A DNA stretch of 13,503 nucleotides, from positions 1-13,503 of the forward strand of contig NXFV01001442.1 in the NCBI GenBank assembly GCA_002803225.1, read 5' to 3'. Within the stretch, counting starts at the first letter, position 1, and each line of letters begins with the position of its first letter. The notes below the pieces were generated by a model. That model did not search any database. It had not been told where the DNA came from and saw only the letters and a program-made list of their open reading frames with translations. The DNA is from Gamarada debralockiae (lineage: Eukaryota; Ascomycota; Leotiomycetes; Helotiales; Hyphodiscaceae). Of the stretch, positions 1-8,605 are shown piece by piece. The translations under genes were made by a program, and so were the position numbers.

Positions 1-742
1 TGAAGTACGTGATATTGGGCTGGAAGGGGATGGAGTTGGTAAATGGGATATTCTTGAGTGAGAAAAAGTTCCCTTCGCTGAGGATGGCGACGGCAAGACT
101 TATATTTGCGAGTGGGAGCGCGGAACGGGTCTGATGGGATGGTTAGGACGCTGTCGACGATGTGGATCAGGCCACCGTCTACTACGTTGTCCTATTCCAC
201 CCTACCAGTGCCTAGTCCTTATATAAGAAAACGAAACTTACTGCTGAGATGACGTTGGTTCTCGCTTCGAGCCACAATTCCACGAAAAAAGTGCCATTAT
301 TGAAACCTTGACATTTTACTCTTGCGTGATATTGACAAATACCGGATCCTTCAATTGAAAGTTAGATGCTTCTATTGGCGTTTATTGAAACGGACAAATG
401 TGTGCCTTAGAGAAGGTGGTACTGTATTGTCGCTTCGACAAGACGTGGAGAGGGGGTTGTTGGGAGCCAGGTAGTGATGGCATTGTTAGTAGGCGTGAGA
501 AGAGTGAAGTTATCTGCAGCAGCAAATTTCTGTTTGAGGGAAGGGGAGGCATTAATGTGAGAGAAGAAGATGCTTTGTTCTGGCCAAAGAGTACTGATGT
601 CGAGGAGATTCTGGGCTGAAGATATCGAGAGAAACAGGAACAAGAAATAAAGAAACGCCGTTATGACGAGTACATACAGCAAGACTACAACATTCCAAGA
701 AGAGAGAAAAGCTAGAGGCTGAGGAGCAGGAATTGGGAACAT
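1..742 (-). pseudogene. Fasciclin (FAS1) domain secreted protein, 5' part, disrupted
   Basis: Fasciclin proteins are extracellular or cell-surface adhesion proteins. Reading leftward from the ATG at 742, the product has a long hydrophobic N-terminus ending in SISSAQ (likely signal peptide), then a FAS1-like stretch with FTLLTPTNNAI and YHLL. A TAA at 407-409 follows YHLL exactly where FAS1 domains continue with a Q/K-G-T segment, and GTH does follow in the same frame. A second TAA lies at 362-364. The frame then reads NNGTFF... up to a good intron at 192-241 (GTAAGT...TAG, phase 0). After it comes GLIHIVDSVLTIP, the FAS1 H2-type motif. Near 113-130 the frame must shift to continue into ANISLAVAILSEGNFFSLKN, which looks like the start of a second FAS1 repeat and runs off the window. 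The intact splice site and motifs with several lesions suggest a young pseudogene. Sequencing errors are the alternative. Family call is firm; pseudogene status is moderately sure. Confidence 0.65.
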
Positions 743-1767
743 AGTTCATATGATGATGGATTAGAGTTCTGCACTAGCCCGAGAACCTTATTTGAGCGTG
801 AAAGTAAAACATCCGGGAAAGTTTATGGGGAGCCTTGTTTGCTGGCGGCGCTAAGCAAAAGCTTCCTTAGATAAACTCGCTCGCTACAGCAGCAGAAACC
901 GGGATGTCTCGAATTGTTCATTTAAGCTTTGAGGCTAAGATTATAACCTTAAATTGACCTGCCAATGGACTATCACAAGCGTGATATCGTTTTCTGAACA
1001 TCTGACTGAGGTGTAGTGATGTTTGGAGGGCTGATGAGTCGTTGATCTGGATTTCTGGACGCTGCGCCTGCAGAATAGTGCCAGATTTCATGGCTCATAG
1101 GGAGCAGCCTCAAAGCTACTTTTTCCAGCGTCAAGTCGAGATGACTGGAGCCTCATTTGGACTGCATCTATCAGCCACAAGATATAGCGAAGTCTGCCTC
1201 GTGGATGTTGCGAAAATCAATTGACTTGGAATATTGCACAAGACCCTCCCCAGCTAAAGAGCCTTACAGAATGGCGATGGCAGAAAAGGTAAAGAAGCTG
1301 GCTTGTAACACACTGGCGGGAAGCAAGTACGAGAATTATTCCATGAACTTAACAAATAATTGCAGATACTGAGTTACTAGACAAGACCATAGAGCGCAGA
1401 ATGGCTCCTTGCTCATCCAGTCAATAAAATCGACCACGCCCCAGAATTGTCTAGGTGACCCACCCTCCACATTTCCTTCGCCGCTTCTTCCATCCTCACC
1501 ACCCACTCCCCGAAACTCCTCCGATTTTCTCCTCCCAATCAACGTCTCACAAAAATATTCCCTCACGTGTTACGGTATCCAGATCCCGTAATCCAAGGGC
1601 TGCCTCTTCTTGGCGCTCCTGGTGGTCGTCGTGGCTTGGTCATTGTCGTAGTGGCATGTTGTGCACCATTCTTCGATGATGACAACGGAGGAAGATGGTG
1701 TGCTATATGGCCGTTGGCTGATCAAAAAAATAAAAAATAAAAAAACAAACAAACCCACCTCACGCAC
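743..1767. other. Intergenic region, no supportable gene
   Basis: About 1 kb between the fasciclin pseudogene and the weak candidate at 1768. Open frames here are short, most lack an ATG start, and none resembles a family I recognise. Two plus-strand frames at 1042-1224 and 1157-1372 overlap each other, as expected of chance. An A-rich run at 1725-1757 (T-rich on the minus strand) ends at a CAG-like acceptor in the minus orientation and could be the end of an intron of a longer minus-strand gene. The open minus frame just beyond it (down to 1570) supports that only weakly. Confidence 0.5.
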
Positions 1768-2112
1768 CTAATTTGCGACCACCTCTGATCGCGGCACAAC
1801 GATGGGATCGTGCGTCTCCACCTCTACCTCCACACTAGAACCGCCATCACCATCGCCCCACGTTATAAATGCCCACCTCCCCGCCGCTTGCATCCCTCTT
1901 TGTTCCTCACGATTATTCAAAAGAAAGGACTCAACCCAAACTCTTGCATCCCCCATCCACTGTACAAGTTCGTGACAATGCGCGACGTTAGAGGAAGGTA
2001 GGTGTTTATGAGTGCTTACCCCGTAAGGCTGAATGAGAGGTGTAACGTGGGGCATACTCAAGTACATTGGATGGAAGACACAGAGGAACACAGCCAAGGT
2101 TAATGCAACCAT
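1768..2112 (-). CDS. Candidate small membrane-anchored or secreted protein, unknown
   Basis: I do not recognise this protein. The ATG at 2112 opens with a strongly hydrophobic segment (MVALTLAVFLCVF), consistent with a signal anchor. An intron fits well at 1960-2019: GTAAGC donor, CTAAC branch point and CAG acceptor, 60 nt. Joined exons (2020-2112 and 1768-1959) give 94 residues ending in an acidic VEVEVETHDPIVV-type tail. Because the intron is a multiple of three and has no stop, retaining it gives 114 residues instead. A GTGCGT donor directly after the stop and a T-rich tract ending in CAG near 1720 hint that the gene model may be incomplete. A TATAAA on the opposite strand near 1864 argues the other way. 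Treat as a hypothesis. Confidence 0.25.
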   Translation of the reverse strand: MVALTLAVFLCVFHPMYLSMPHVTPLIQPYGVSTHKHLPSSNVAHCHELVQWMGDARVWVESFLLNNREEQRGMQAAGRWAFITWGDGDGGSSVEVEVETHDPIVVPRSEVVAN

Positions 2113-2365
2113 GAGCAAGCAATTTAATAAATTTCTCACCACAACAGCATTTTTATTCTGTTGCTTGAGCAGCTGGGAAAAGGAAATATACCAATTCTGA
2201 TCCCCGTGATCTAGAAGGGAGTATTGAGGCCGGCCATGCTGTTGTCAAACTCTTCAAACCTAGTGGCAAATAAATCGGCAACGAAGATCCGACCGGAATC
2301 TGGCCAGAATAAACTTTGTAACTTCCTTCCCAAGTAGCGCGGTGGTTCAGGCAGAAACTTGCTAC

Positions 2366-3722
2366 CTAGTAGTAGTCATGATAAGGACCATCAACATAAG
2401 CTTCCTCCCAAAAGCTTCTTGCACTAGAACCGGCGTTGCCCTTCCCCCTTCCTCTCCCAGATCTTTGCTTCTCACCCCTCAGACTCTGCCGACAGCTCGC
2501 ACAAGCCACCTTCTTGCAGTCCGGACACTGGAACACAAACTTATGCTGATACTGATGACAATTGCTGCAAGATTGAGCGCCATCGATCTTAGGCCAGAAT
2601 TTGTTGTGCTTGCAGACTGTACTCCCCGCCGGACTGTAGTCTATGTCAATAATATCTCCGGATCTAGAACGGCGCTGTCCTCGTCGCGATAGCTCGGCCT
2701 CGATCTGTCGTCTCTCCTCTTCCCACCTTGCGAGTCTTTCTTGACGTTGCTTCTCCAACTTCTGTCGAGCCTCGGCAGCGGCACGTGCGGCTTCCGCTTC
2801 CTCTTTCTCACGCTTTTCCCGCTCCTGTCTGGCAATTCGATCAGCTTCCTGCGCCCTCCTTCGCATTTCTGCCCATCTTCTTTCCTCCGCAGCCCTCCTT
2901 GATTCTGCTTGCTGCTTTTCTAACTCAGCTTGCTTCTTTGCCGCCGCTTCGCGGGCTTCGCTGCCCCGCTTCTTATACTCGGCGTCAATCTTGTCGTTCG
3001 TGTTCTTCAAAAAGTATTTCCATTGCTGAAGCTTTGTCTCCTCTTTCGCTAACTCATTATTCTTGATGGTCTTGATAGCAACCCTCTGGAGTCGCTCTAC
3101 CTCCCGATTTCGCTTCTCGTCCTCGGTCTCCTGCACCTTACCGTAGATGGGTGACGAAAGGTATGTCCACCAGCTGTTCTTCTCCTTCTCCTTCCTTACT
3201 TCATCATCATCTATTGCCTGAAGACGTGCTATGTCTGCAGTAAGTTTCCCGATTCGTCTATTCACTTCGAGAAGCTCGTCCTGATAGCGGTTGCTTTCTG
3301 ATATCCAACGTTTGAGACGGATCTTTCTTTCTTCATCCGCTTTCTGCTTGTCCGTGGCGTCCTTAGCAGCCTCCTTGCGACTTTTCTCCGCGTCTTTCTC
3401 TGCTCGATTATTCGTACTGATCCCAGGCCATCTGATATCGTATGCGCGACGTTTGTCGAGGTCTTTAAGCGTCTCGTAGGCTTCTGCTAACTGGGTTTTC
3501 CGGGGCAGGAATTAGTCCTAATGTCTAAATGAGGAGAAACGAATTGGCGCATTGAAGACTTACCCGCTGGAAATCTGCTGTTGCGTCTGGATTGCCGTGG
3601 TTCTTATCCGGATGTAATTCTCTTGCCCGGCTGCGATAGCTCTTTTTTATCTCATCGAGAGTTGCTTTGTTACCAACGCCGAGAATTGCGTAGTAATCGA
3701 ATTTGGTCTCGATTTGTGGCAT
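2366..3722 (-). CDS. J-domain (DnaJ-like) co-chaperone with coiled coil and C-terminal Cys cluster
   Basis: J proteins stimulate the ATPase of Hsp70 and bring it to clients. Exon 1 is 3564-3722 and exon 2 is 2366-3490, joined across a 73-nt intron (3491-3563, GTAAGT...CAG, phase 0), giving 427 residues. The J domain covers about residues 7-75: FDYYAILGV, the essential HPD at 37-39 followed by K, and after the junction LAEAYETLKD and RRAYD. Residues about 80-320 are extremely rich in E, K, R, Q and A, as in a long charged coiled coil. The tail has cysteines at 346, 361, 364, 375, 378, 383 and 386 with histidines at 348, 365 and 369, in C-x2-C pairs that suggest a zinc-binding fold, then a GRGRGKG-type basic stretch. 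There is no signal peptide or membrane segment, so it is likely cytosolic or nuclear. The ATG at 3722 is the first in frame directly before the J domain. The specific orthologue is unknown. Confidence 0.9.
3491..3563 (-). other. Intron of the J-domain gene
   Basis: GTAAGT donor at 3563 and CAG acceptor at 3491-3493, phase 0, 73 nt. It splits the J domain between helix III entry (DFQR) and LAEAYETL. Without removal the frame hits a stop soon after SLQCANSFLLI, so splicing is required. Confidence 0.88.
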
Positions 3723-3914
3723 CGTACCACGCAATTAGAACTGTTCGGTCCTTCAATTTGCGTTTAGTCCCTCGATACTGGCTAGGTGAAGCAGAGCTAG
3801 GCTGGCACCGCAATCGTGATTATTTATGAGTCTGCGATGTTTGGGATTAAGTTGATTTCAGATGAAGCGGGATCGTTGAGAGCGAGCAAACGGACGAAGC
3901 TAGGCCCGTATTTG

Positions 3915-3944
3915 TGCGACCTGCAGACAACCGTGCAGGTCACA
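3915..3944. repeat. Inverted repeat / hairpin
   Basis: Arms GACCTGCA (3918-3925) and TGCAGGTC (3934-3941) are perfect complements separated by an 8-nt loop. Two further base pairs (3915:3944 and 3916:3943) form beyond one mismatch. It lies about 190 bp upstream of the J-protein ATG, so it could be a cruciform, a dyad transcription-factor site or a hairpin in the J-gene leader. Confidence 0.6.
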
Positions 3945-4310
3945 GCTCCGACGAGGTGAAATGTTATGGAATTCGGGTAGGATGTAGGAAATAGGATTGA
4001 CTTCCAATATCCAGAACGTCGATGAAAAATTGACAGAGCTGCATATGCGTTGACGTCCACAGCAAAGATGTTCATCGTGATATTGACTAATCAAGTGACA
4101 CTGTGGCTATGAATGGCTCTATACCAGCCTCTTTCGTGCTGGGCAGCCCATGCTGTGCTACAGGACAACCATGAACTCGATAAGATGTGTACGAGGGTAG
4201 CCACCAATTATCGAGTCGTGGTCAAGTCGAAATCGATGCGCATGCTGAATCGAGAACCAACATGTTCAAGGTATCGCAATTGGCGCGCGCTTGCGCCCAT
4301 TCAACAGGTC

Positions 4311-4329
4311 GGCCTCCAGCTCGGAGGCC
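4311..4329. repeat. GC-rich inverted repeat
   Basis: GGCCTCC (4311-4317) and GGAGGCC (4323-4329) are perfect complements around a 5-nt loop. A second short GC-rich repeat, GGCGC...GCGCC, lies just upstream at 4282-4297. No known function is recognised. Confidence 0.5.
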
Positions 4330-4778
4330 TTGCTGCCTAGAACCTTGAACAATTTTCTGATCAATCTCAAAGATGGCTGTACTCTGTCAAAGGCGGCGCA
4401 GCTCCACGGTGTGTTCGGCGCATTTTGATCTTTTCAAATCGTAATCTTGATACATCCAACTACAACACTTGAATTGTAGTGGGAGACCAGTTTGAGAAGT
4501 TTGTCTCTTTGTGTTAATTTTCAATATTTTTCTCTCGCGATACCAAACGTAAGATAACCATTGCATTAGCTGGCTTCATAGGGATCTGCACGCCTTTGGT
4601 CCCGCGCATCCATGGCCAGGGAGAGCGGGCATAGCGGTCTGGAGTGACCAGTCTCCGATGTAAAACGCGGGCTACTATCGTCAGGAAGCCTCGTATCTCA
4701 TGCGGCTATGTAGAGGGGACAGGAGATGAAGAAAGAGAGAGAGGAGAAAAACATCGGTTGAAATTTCAGTCGTCACAT

Positions 4779-4784
4779 CACGTG
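4779..4784. promoter_or_regulatory. CACGTG E-box
   Basis: Palindromic CACGTG flanked by two GTCAC copies (4772-4776 and 4785-4789) in the region upstream of the MFS gene. CACGTG is bound by bHLH factors of the Pho4/Cbf1/SREBP type in fungi. Assignment to the transporter is by position only. Confidence 0.35.
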
Positions 4785-5116
4785 GTCACGATCCTTATCT
4801 GATTTTACGCCATTTCTTCATGACGGCATTTTTACTTCCGTACTAGGATATTGACGGCCAGACGGCTAACGGCACAACTAAACCAAGTAATTGACCCACC
4901 AGCACCTTGAGCACTTCCACAAAGAGTCAAGATGCAGTCGAATCCTTCCCTCCTCTCCAATATCCCCATCTTTGGGCGGTGCCGTCATCGGAGCGCGAAA
5001 CCCCCAGGTTGAAGATATTCCCATATTCAACACGACGTACTGAACGGCAACAGCTAAGGTCCCGACTGCAGCTCAATTCGTCCTACAGCCATTCTGCAAC
5101 TGCAGATTCTTGTGCC

Positions 5117-7105
5117 ATGACCAGCCCAATAGAGTGGTCTTCTTCAGAAGACACTCCCGTCTCCCCCCGACCAACACACAACGGTCTCGACCTCGAAAAA
5201 CAAGACACCGAAACCCAATCAATACGCAACACCACCACCTTGCGCCTACAAACAACCTCCTCACGCCCACGAGTCACACGAACCCAATCGCTGACCCGAC
5301 GCAACACGAACCGCGGACGCTTCACACATCCTCTCTCACATATCAAGACTACAGAGGCGGAAATTGTGGATTTCGATGGAGAGGATGATCCATATAGACC
5401 ACTCAATTGGCCGTTTAGGAAGAAGGTTGTTACGACGCTATTGTACGGGTTGACGACTATGGGCTCGACGTGGGCCAGTAGTGTGTATAGTCCTGCGGTT
5501 AATCAGATTTCGGGGCAGTACCATGTTGGGACTGAAGTTAGTTTGCTGGGATTAACGTTTTTGTTGTTTGGGTTTGGGTTAGGGCCATTGCTGTGGGCGC
5601 CTTTGAGTGAAGTGTGAGTTTCTCAGCAGGAAGATTGGAGTGTGAGCTTTGCTCACTTGGAATTGCCCAATTGCTCCAGATGACTGCTTCGGACTTTGTT
5701 TGTCTTGTTTATAGCTGTGGCTGGATGCTAATTCATTTCTGCAGATACGGTAGAAAACCTGCTGTGCTAGCTCCCTATTTTGTCGCCGCCTGTTTCTCAT
5801 TCGGCACGGCCACCTCGAAGGACATACAAACGATTCTAATAACGAGATTCTTCGCTGGGCTTTTTGGATCAGCTCCCGTCACGAATACTGGAGGAGTGCT
5901 TGGTGATATTTGGGCGCCACAGCAAAGAGGAACAGCTATTGTTGGATATGCGTTTGCTGTTGTTGGCGGCCCTACCCTTGGAGTAAGTCATGTCTTTTCG
6001 CTTGTCTATTCGCGGAAGATATTTAAGTTCTGAGGTGCACTTACGCCGCCTTGAACTCTCCCCTTGCAGCCGGAACTCCGCTGCCAAGAGTATTACTAAT
6101 GAAGCATAGCCAATTGCGGGAGGAGCGATTGTATCGAGTTACCTAAGATGGAGGTGGACTGAATATCTCACCGGAATAATGATGATGTTCTTCCTACTCA
6201 TGGATGTCTTAGTTCTTGATGAAACCTATCCTCCGGTACTTCTCGTCACCAAAGCTCGCCGTCTGCGCCACGAGACAGGCAATTGGGCCTTACATGCACG
6301 ACATGAAGAATGGGATGTCAGTGTGAAGGAGCTTGCCAACAGGTTCTTGATGCGGCCATTTCGACTTCTGGCGACGCCAATTTGCTTTTTGGTTGCCTTG
6401 TATGCTTCGTTCTGCTATGGCATCCTCTATCTGTAAGTTCTCCCCCAGGTCTTAGCGTCCGATTATTGACTGCTACTAGATGCCTAGCAGCTATACCCAT
6501 TGCATTTGCAGAAGAAAGACGCTGGGGCCCTGTCACGTCCGAAGTACCATTTCTCGCTATACTACTTGGCACGCTCACTGGAGGCGTAGCCAACATTCTG
6601 TACGCCCCCCTCCCCCGATTTCCCTACTTCCACTAACAGTCTCAGAAACAACAAATTCTACATCCGCCAGTTCGAACGAAATGGCAACAAAGCTGTCCCC
6701 GAAGCCCGCCTACCACCCATGATGATAGGCTCCCTCTTCTTCGCCGCAGGGCTCTTCATATTCGGCTGGACATCTCCCTCTCACATATTCTGGCTAGCGC
6801 CTTGCATCGGCCTAGTCTGCATGGGCTTCGGCTTTTTCACCATCTTCCAGGCAGCCCTCAACTACCTAATCGACACCTTCCAACGCTACTCCGCTTCCGC
6901 CGTGGCTGCAAATACGTTTCTAAGGAGTGTGTTTGCGGGCGTGTTTCCGCTATTCGTGAATCCTATGTTTCATCATTTAGGGATTCCCTGGGCGGCGAGT
7001 TTGTTGGGCTTCATTGCGGTGGTGTTGATTCCGATTCCGTTTTTGTTTTATGTTTACGGGCCGAGCATTAGGAAGAGGGGAAAGTTTACTGCGGAGGTTA
7101 TGTGA
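5117..7105 (+). CDS. MFS transporter, DHA1 drug/polyamine:H+ antiporter type
   Basis: A proton-coupled efflux pump of the major facilitator superfamily, of the fungal group that includes yeast Tpo1-4 and Candida Flu1; probably plasma membrane. Five exons, 5117-5613, 5745-5982, 6110-6432, 6480-6599 and 6646-7105, join in frame to 545 residues. The hydrophilic N-terminus is about 100 residues, ending in the family motif DPYRPLNWP (91-99). Membrane helices start near 104. The signature LGPLLWAPLSEVYGRKP (155-171) spans intron 1. After intron 2 come PIAGGAIVSSYLRWRW and the end of TM6 with DETYPPVLLVTKARRLR, the central loop hallmark. The second half has FYIRQFERNG with PEARLPPM and ends near RKRGKF. 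Introns have clean donors and CTAAT/CTAAC branch points. The ATG at 5117 is the only ATG in the open N-terminal frame. The substrate (drug, polyamine, toxin or siderophore) cannot be told from sequence. No secondary-metabolite genes flank it, so a self-resistance role is unsupported. Confidence 0.92.
5614..5744 (+). other. MFS intron 1
   Basis: GTGAGT donor, CTAAT branch point near 5728, CAG acceptor at 5742-5744; phase 2, 131 nt. It splits the codon for V166 inside the SEVYGRKP signature, which fixes both splice sites. Confidence 0.9.
5983..6109 (+). other. MFS intron 2
   Basis: GTAAGT donor, TACTAAT branch point near 6093, TAG acceptor at 6107-6109; phase 0, 127 nt. It joins GGPTLG to PIAGGAI, the expected motif-C-like segment of antiporters. 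Confidence 0.9.
6433..6479 (+). other. MFS intron 3
   Basis: GTAAGT donor and CTACTAG acceptor, phase 2, 47 nt. It joins GILY-L to CLAAIPIAF. Confidence 0.87.
6600..6645 (+). other. MFS intron 4
   Basis: GTACGC donor, CACTAAC branch point at 6631-6637, CAG acceptor at 6643-6645; phase 2, 46 nt. Using the earlier AACAG (6638) would insert a few residues or shift the frame. The chosen site yields NILNNKFYIRQFERNG, the family-like continuation. Confidence 0.82.
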
Positions 7106-7803
7106 GGTTTATATATGGGAGATGGAGGTGCATTTGATTTACATGATGAGAGGGTTGGATAGCCATATTGCATGAGACATGAGTATATAGAAACTAGATA
7201 CCCAACACATACGCTCAATACGAGTCGCTAACGTGCCTTCTCCGTTGTACATAAGGAAGTTCGCAGTGATGGTTTTGCTAGCAAGGACAATTCATCACAC
7301 AGTCTCAAAATCTCAGGCAGCCTCGTTGAAAGTCTCTGTCGTAATGAGAAAGACGTTGGTGAAGAGCGTTAGATAGTCCATTCAAAAGTGTTTAAGCAAG
7401 TAGGGTGAAGTTCTGCTTATATACAACAATCAGTTTAGCAATGACAACCAGACATTCTTGACCATAGACAAAACTGTAGTGCCAATGTTGATCTTGATCC
7501 ATCCTAGTTCTCTTCATGGATGCAATGCGGGTAAACTTGTCAAGTAATGACTTACCTCGCGATGAATTCCTACCACCATGACATTGATAAGTCATTTATC
7601 AACCACTTATTTCATAAACGGGGGGTCTTATAAACCAATTAATATGGGTATCAAGCGAAGTCTGAAATCCCTAAAATCTAGAGCCTTGTCTCAGCCTCGC
7701 CAAAAGCGGTCAAATGCGGCAGTAAATTTCGCCAACTTTGTTCGCCGAACCTCAGTTGTCAATTTTGTTGATAAATTGAGGAGAAACAACCACAAACGCA
7801 ACG
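7106..7803. other. Intergenic region: MFS 3' end and TIM22 promoter/leader
   Basis: After the MFS stop the sequence has TATATATG- and TACATGATG-type AU-rich signals expected of a fungal 3' UTR. From about 7629 it holds a TATAAA element and the TIM22 leader, including the ORF at 7644-7856. No other gene is supported. A 67-codon minus-strand frame at 7392-7595 has no recognisable content. Confidence 0.55.
7629..7634 (+). promoter_or_regulatory. TATA-like element upstream of TIM22
   Basis: TATAAA located 170 bp upstream of the TIM22 ATG. If it is used, transcription would start a few tens of bases downstream, probably beyond the ATG at 7644, which would remove that upstream ORF from the mRNA. 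Confidence 0.4.
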
Positions 7804-7856
7804 ATGAATGGACCGCTGTCCACATATGGAGGAGGGGCTGGAGGGGGGAGTGCTGA
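7644..7856 (+). other. Upstream ORF overlapping the TIM22 start, very basic peptide
   Basis: An ATG at 7644 opens a 70-codon frame ending at 7856, overlapping the first 53 nt of TIM22 in another frame. The peptide is rich in K, R, S and N (MGIKRSLKSLKSRAL...), somewhat like a mitochondrial presequence, but no splice would put it in frame with TIM22. If transcribed, it would have to be bypassed for TIM22 translation and so could act as a repressive uORF. It may be outside the mRNA or non-coding. Confidence 0.3.
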
Positions 7857-8605
7857 GATGGGTGATGCGCAAACGATGGCTGCTGTTAAGAATGTGCGTT
7901 CGCTTTCCTTTTCAATTCTCGAGGGTTCGAATCTCGGTCCAGATCGGACGCAGCTGTTGAGGGTGCTGAGAGAGAGGAATTGGACTCTCGGCGGATTGGG
8001 GAATGAGGATGATATTGGGAATGAAGATGGAACAAGGGCGATGAAGAGGTGATGTGTGCTAACAGATGGTGAATGCAGATGAAAGCACTCATGGAGTCCT
8101 GTCCAGGCAAAACTGCAGTCTCGGGCGTAATGGGTTTCGCACTCGGAGGAGCATTCGGATTATTCATGGCTTCTGTACGTCCCCTTCTTTTCAAATCATC
8201 TTGGCGCCCACTGCTCTTGCTGTTCTCAACCGCCTGCTAACCCTTATCTCTCTCCCATAGATGCAATACGACACGCCCCTCTCAACCAACCCCATCGCAG
8301 CCAACATAAAATCGATGCCCCTCCGCGAACAACTAAAACAAGGTTTCAAAGATATGGGCTCGCGCTCCTACTCTTCAGCTCGAAACTTCGGGAAAGTCGG
8401 CGCGATTTTTGCGGGTACGGAATGTTGTATTGAGGGTTTTCGCGCAAAGAATGATTTGAAGAATGGTGTTATGGCGGGCTGTATTACGGGTGGTGTGCTG
8501 GCTGCGCCGGCGGGGCCGCAAGCAGCAGCACTTGGGTGTGCGGGCTTTGCGGCTTTCTCGTTGGCGATTGATAGCTATATGAGGAGGCCGAGTGAGACTG
8601 ACTAG
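7804..8605 (+). CDS. TIM22: Mitochondrial inner-membrane import translocase subunit Tim22
   Basis: Tim22 is the channel-forming core of the carrier translocase, which inserts metabolite carriers and Tim17/23-type proteins into the inner mitochondrial membrane with the small Tims (Tim9/10/12). Exons 7804-7893, 8079-8174 and 8261-8605 join to 176 residues, normal for the family. After a glycine-rich N-terminus come [11 protein letters not shown] (C38), the first membrane segment [17 protein letters not shown] with G-x3-G spacing, and an intermembrane-space loop (YDTPLSTNP...[12 protein letters not shown]). Then follow the conserved [23 protein letters not shown] (C117/C118) and the glycine/alanine-rich last segments. 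C38 and one of C117/C118 would correspond to the intramolecular disulfide pair known in yeast and human Tim22. The start has A at -3 and is the only suitable in-frame ATG. Identity is confident. Confidence 0.95.
7894..8078 (+). other. TIM22 intron 1
   Basis: GTGCGT donor, CTAAC branch point at 8059-8063, acceptor CAG at 8076-8078; phase 0, 185 nt. The nearer AACAG at 8064 would put the next exon out of frame. Retention reads on to a TGA at 8050-8052, giving a truncated 82-residue product. Confidence 0.88.
8175..8260 (+). other. TIM22 intron 2
   Basis: GTACGT donor, CTAAC branch point near 8237, CATAG acceptor at 8256-8260; phase 0, 86 nt. It lies at the end of the first membrane segment. Confidence 0.9.

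Larger units (their letters stand above)
3723..5116. other. Divergent intergenic region between J-protein and MFS genes
   Basis: This 1.4-kb gap must hold the promoters of both divergent genes. Visible elements are a perfect 8-bp-stem hairpin (3918-3941), GC-rich inverted repeats near 4282-4329, a purine-rich GA run around 4728-4750, and a CACGTG E-box at 4779-4784 lying between two GTCAC copies about 335 bp upstream of the MFS start. Two ATG-started ORFs of 75-83 codons (3824-4075 minus, 4113-4340 plus) have no recognisable features. The MFS frame stays open upstream of its first ATG back to about 4907, without any ATG, so a further upstream exon cannot be excluded. Confidence 0.6.

Noticed and set aside
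3824..4075. Minus-strand 83-codon ATG ORF upstream of the J-protein gene
   Set aside because: No recognisable motif; it contains the hairpin and sits in the probable promoter/leader. Consistent with chance.
4113..4340. Plus-strand 75-codon ATG ORF
   Set aside because: No domain, splice or promoter support; its end consists of the GC-rich inverted repeats.
4635..4657. CGG...CCG pair upstream of the MFS gene as a zinc-cluster factor site
   Set aside because: A spacing of 17 with no symmetry inside is beyond the usual range, and such triplets are frequent by chance.
5083..5406. Antisense frames opposite MFS exon 1
   Set aside because: They mirror the R/T/S-rich N-terminus of the transporter and have no features of their own.
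7924..7933. GGTTCGAATC, a tRNA B-box/T-arm-like motif inside TIM22 intron 1
   Set aside because: No A box, acceptor stem, D arm or anticodon arm could be placed upstream, and the T stem does not pair properly.
5117..8605. Transporter and neighbours as part of a biosynthetic gene cluster
   Set aside because: No synthase, tailoring enzyme or cluster regulator is present; the adjacent TIM22 and J-protein genes look like general housekeeping functions.
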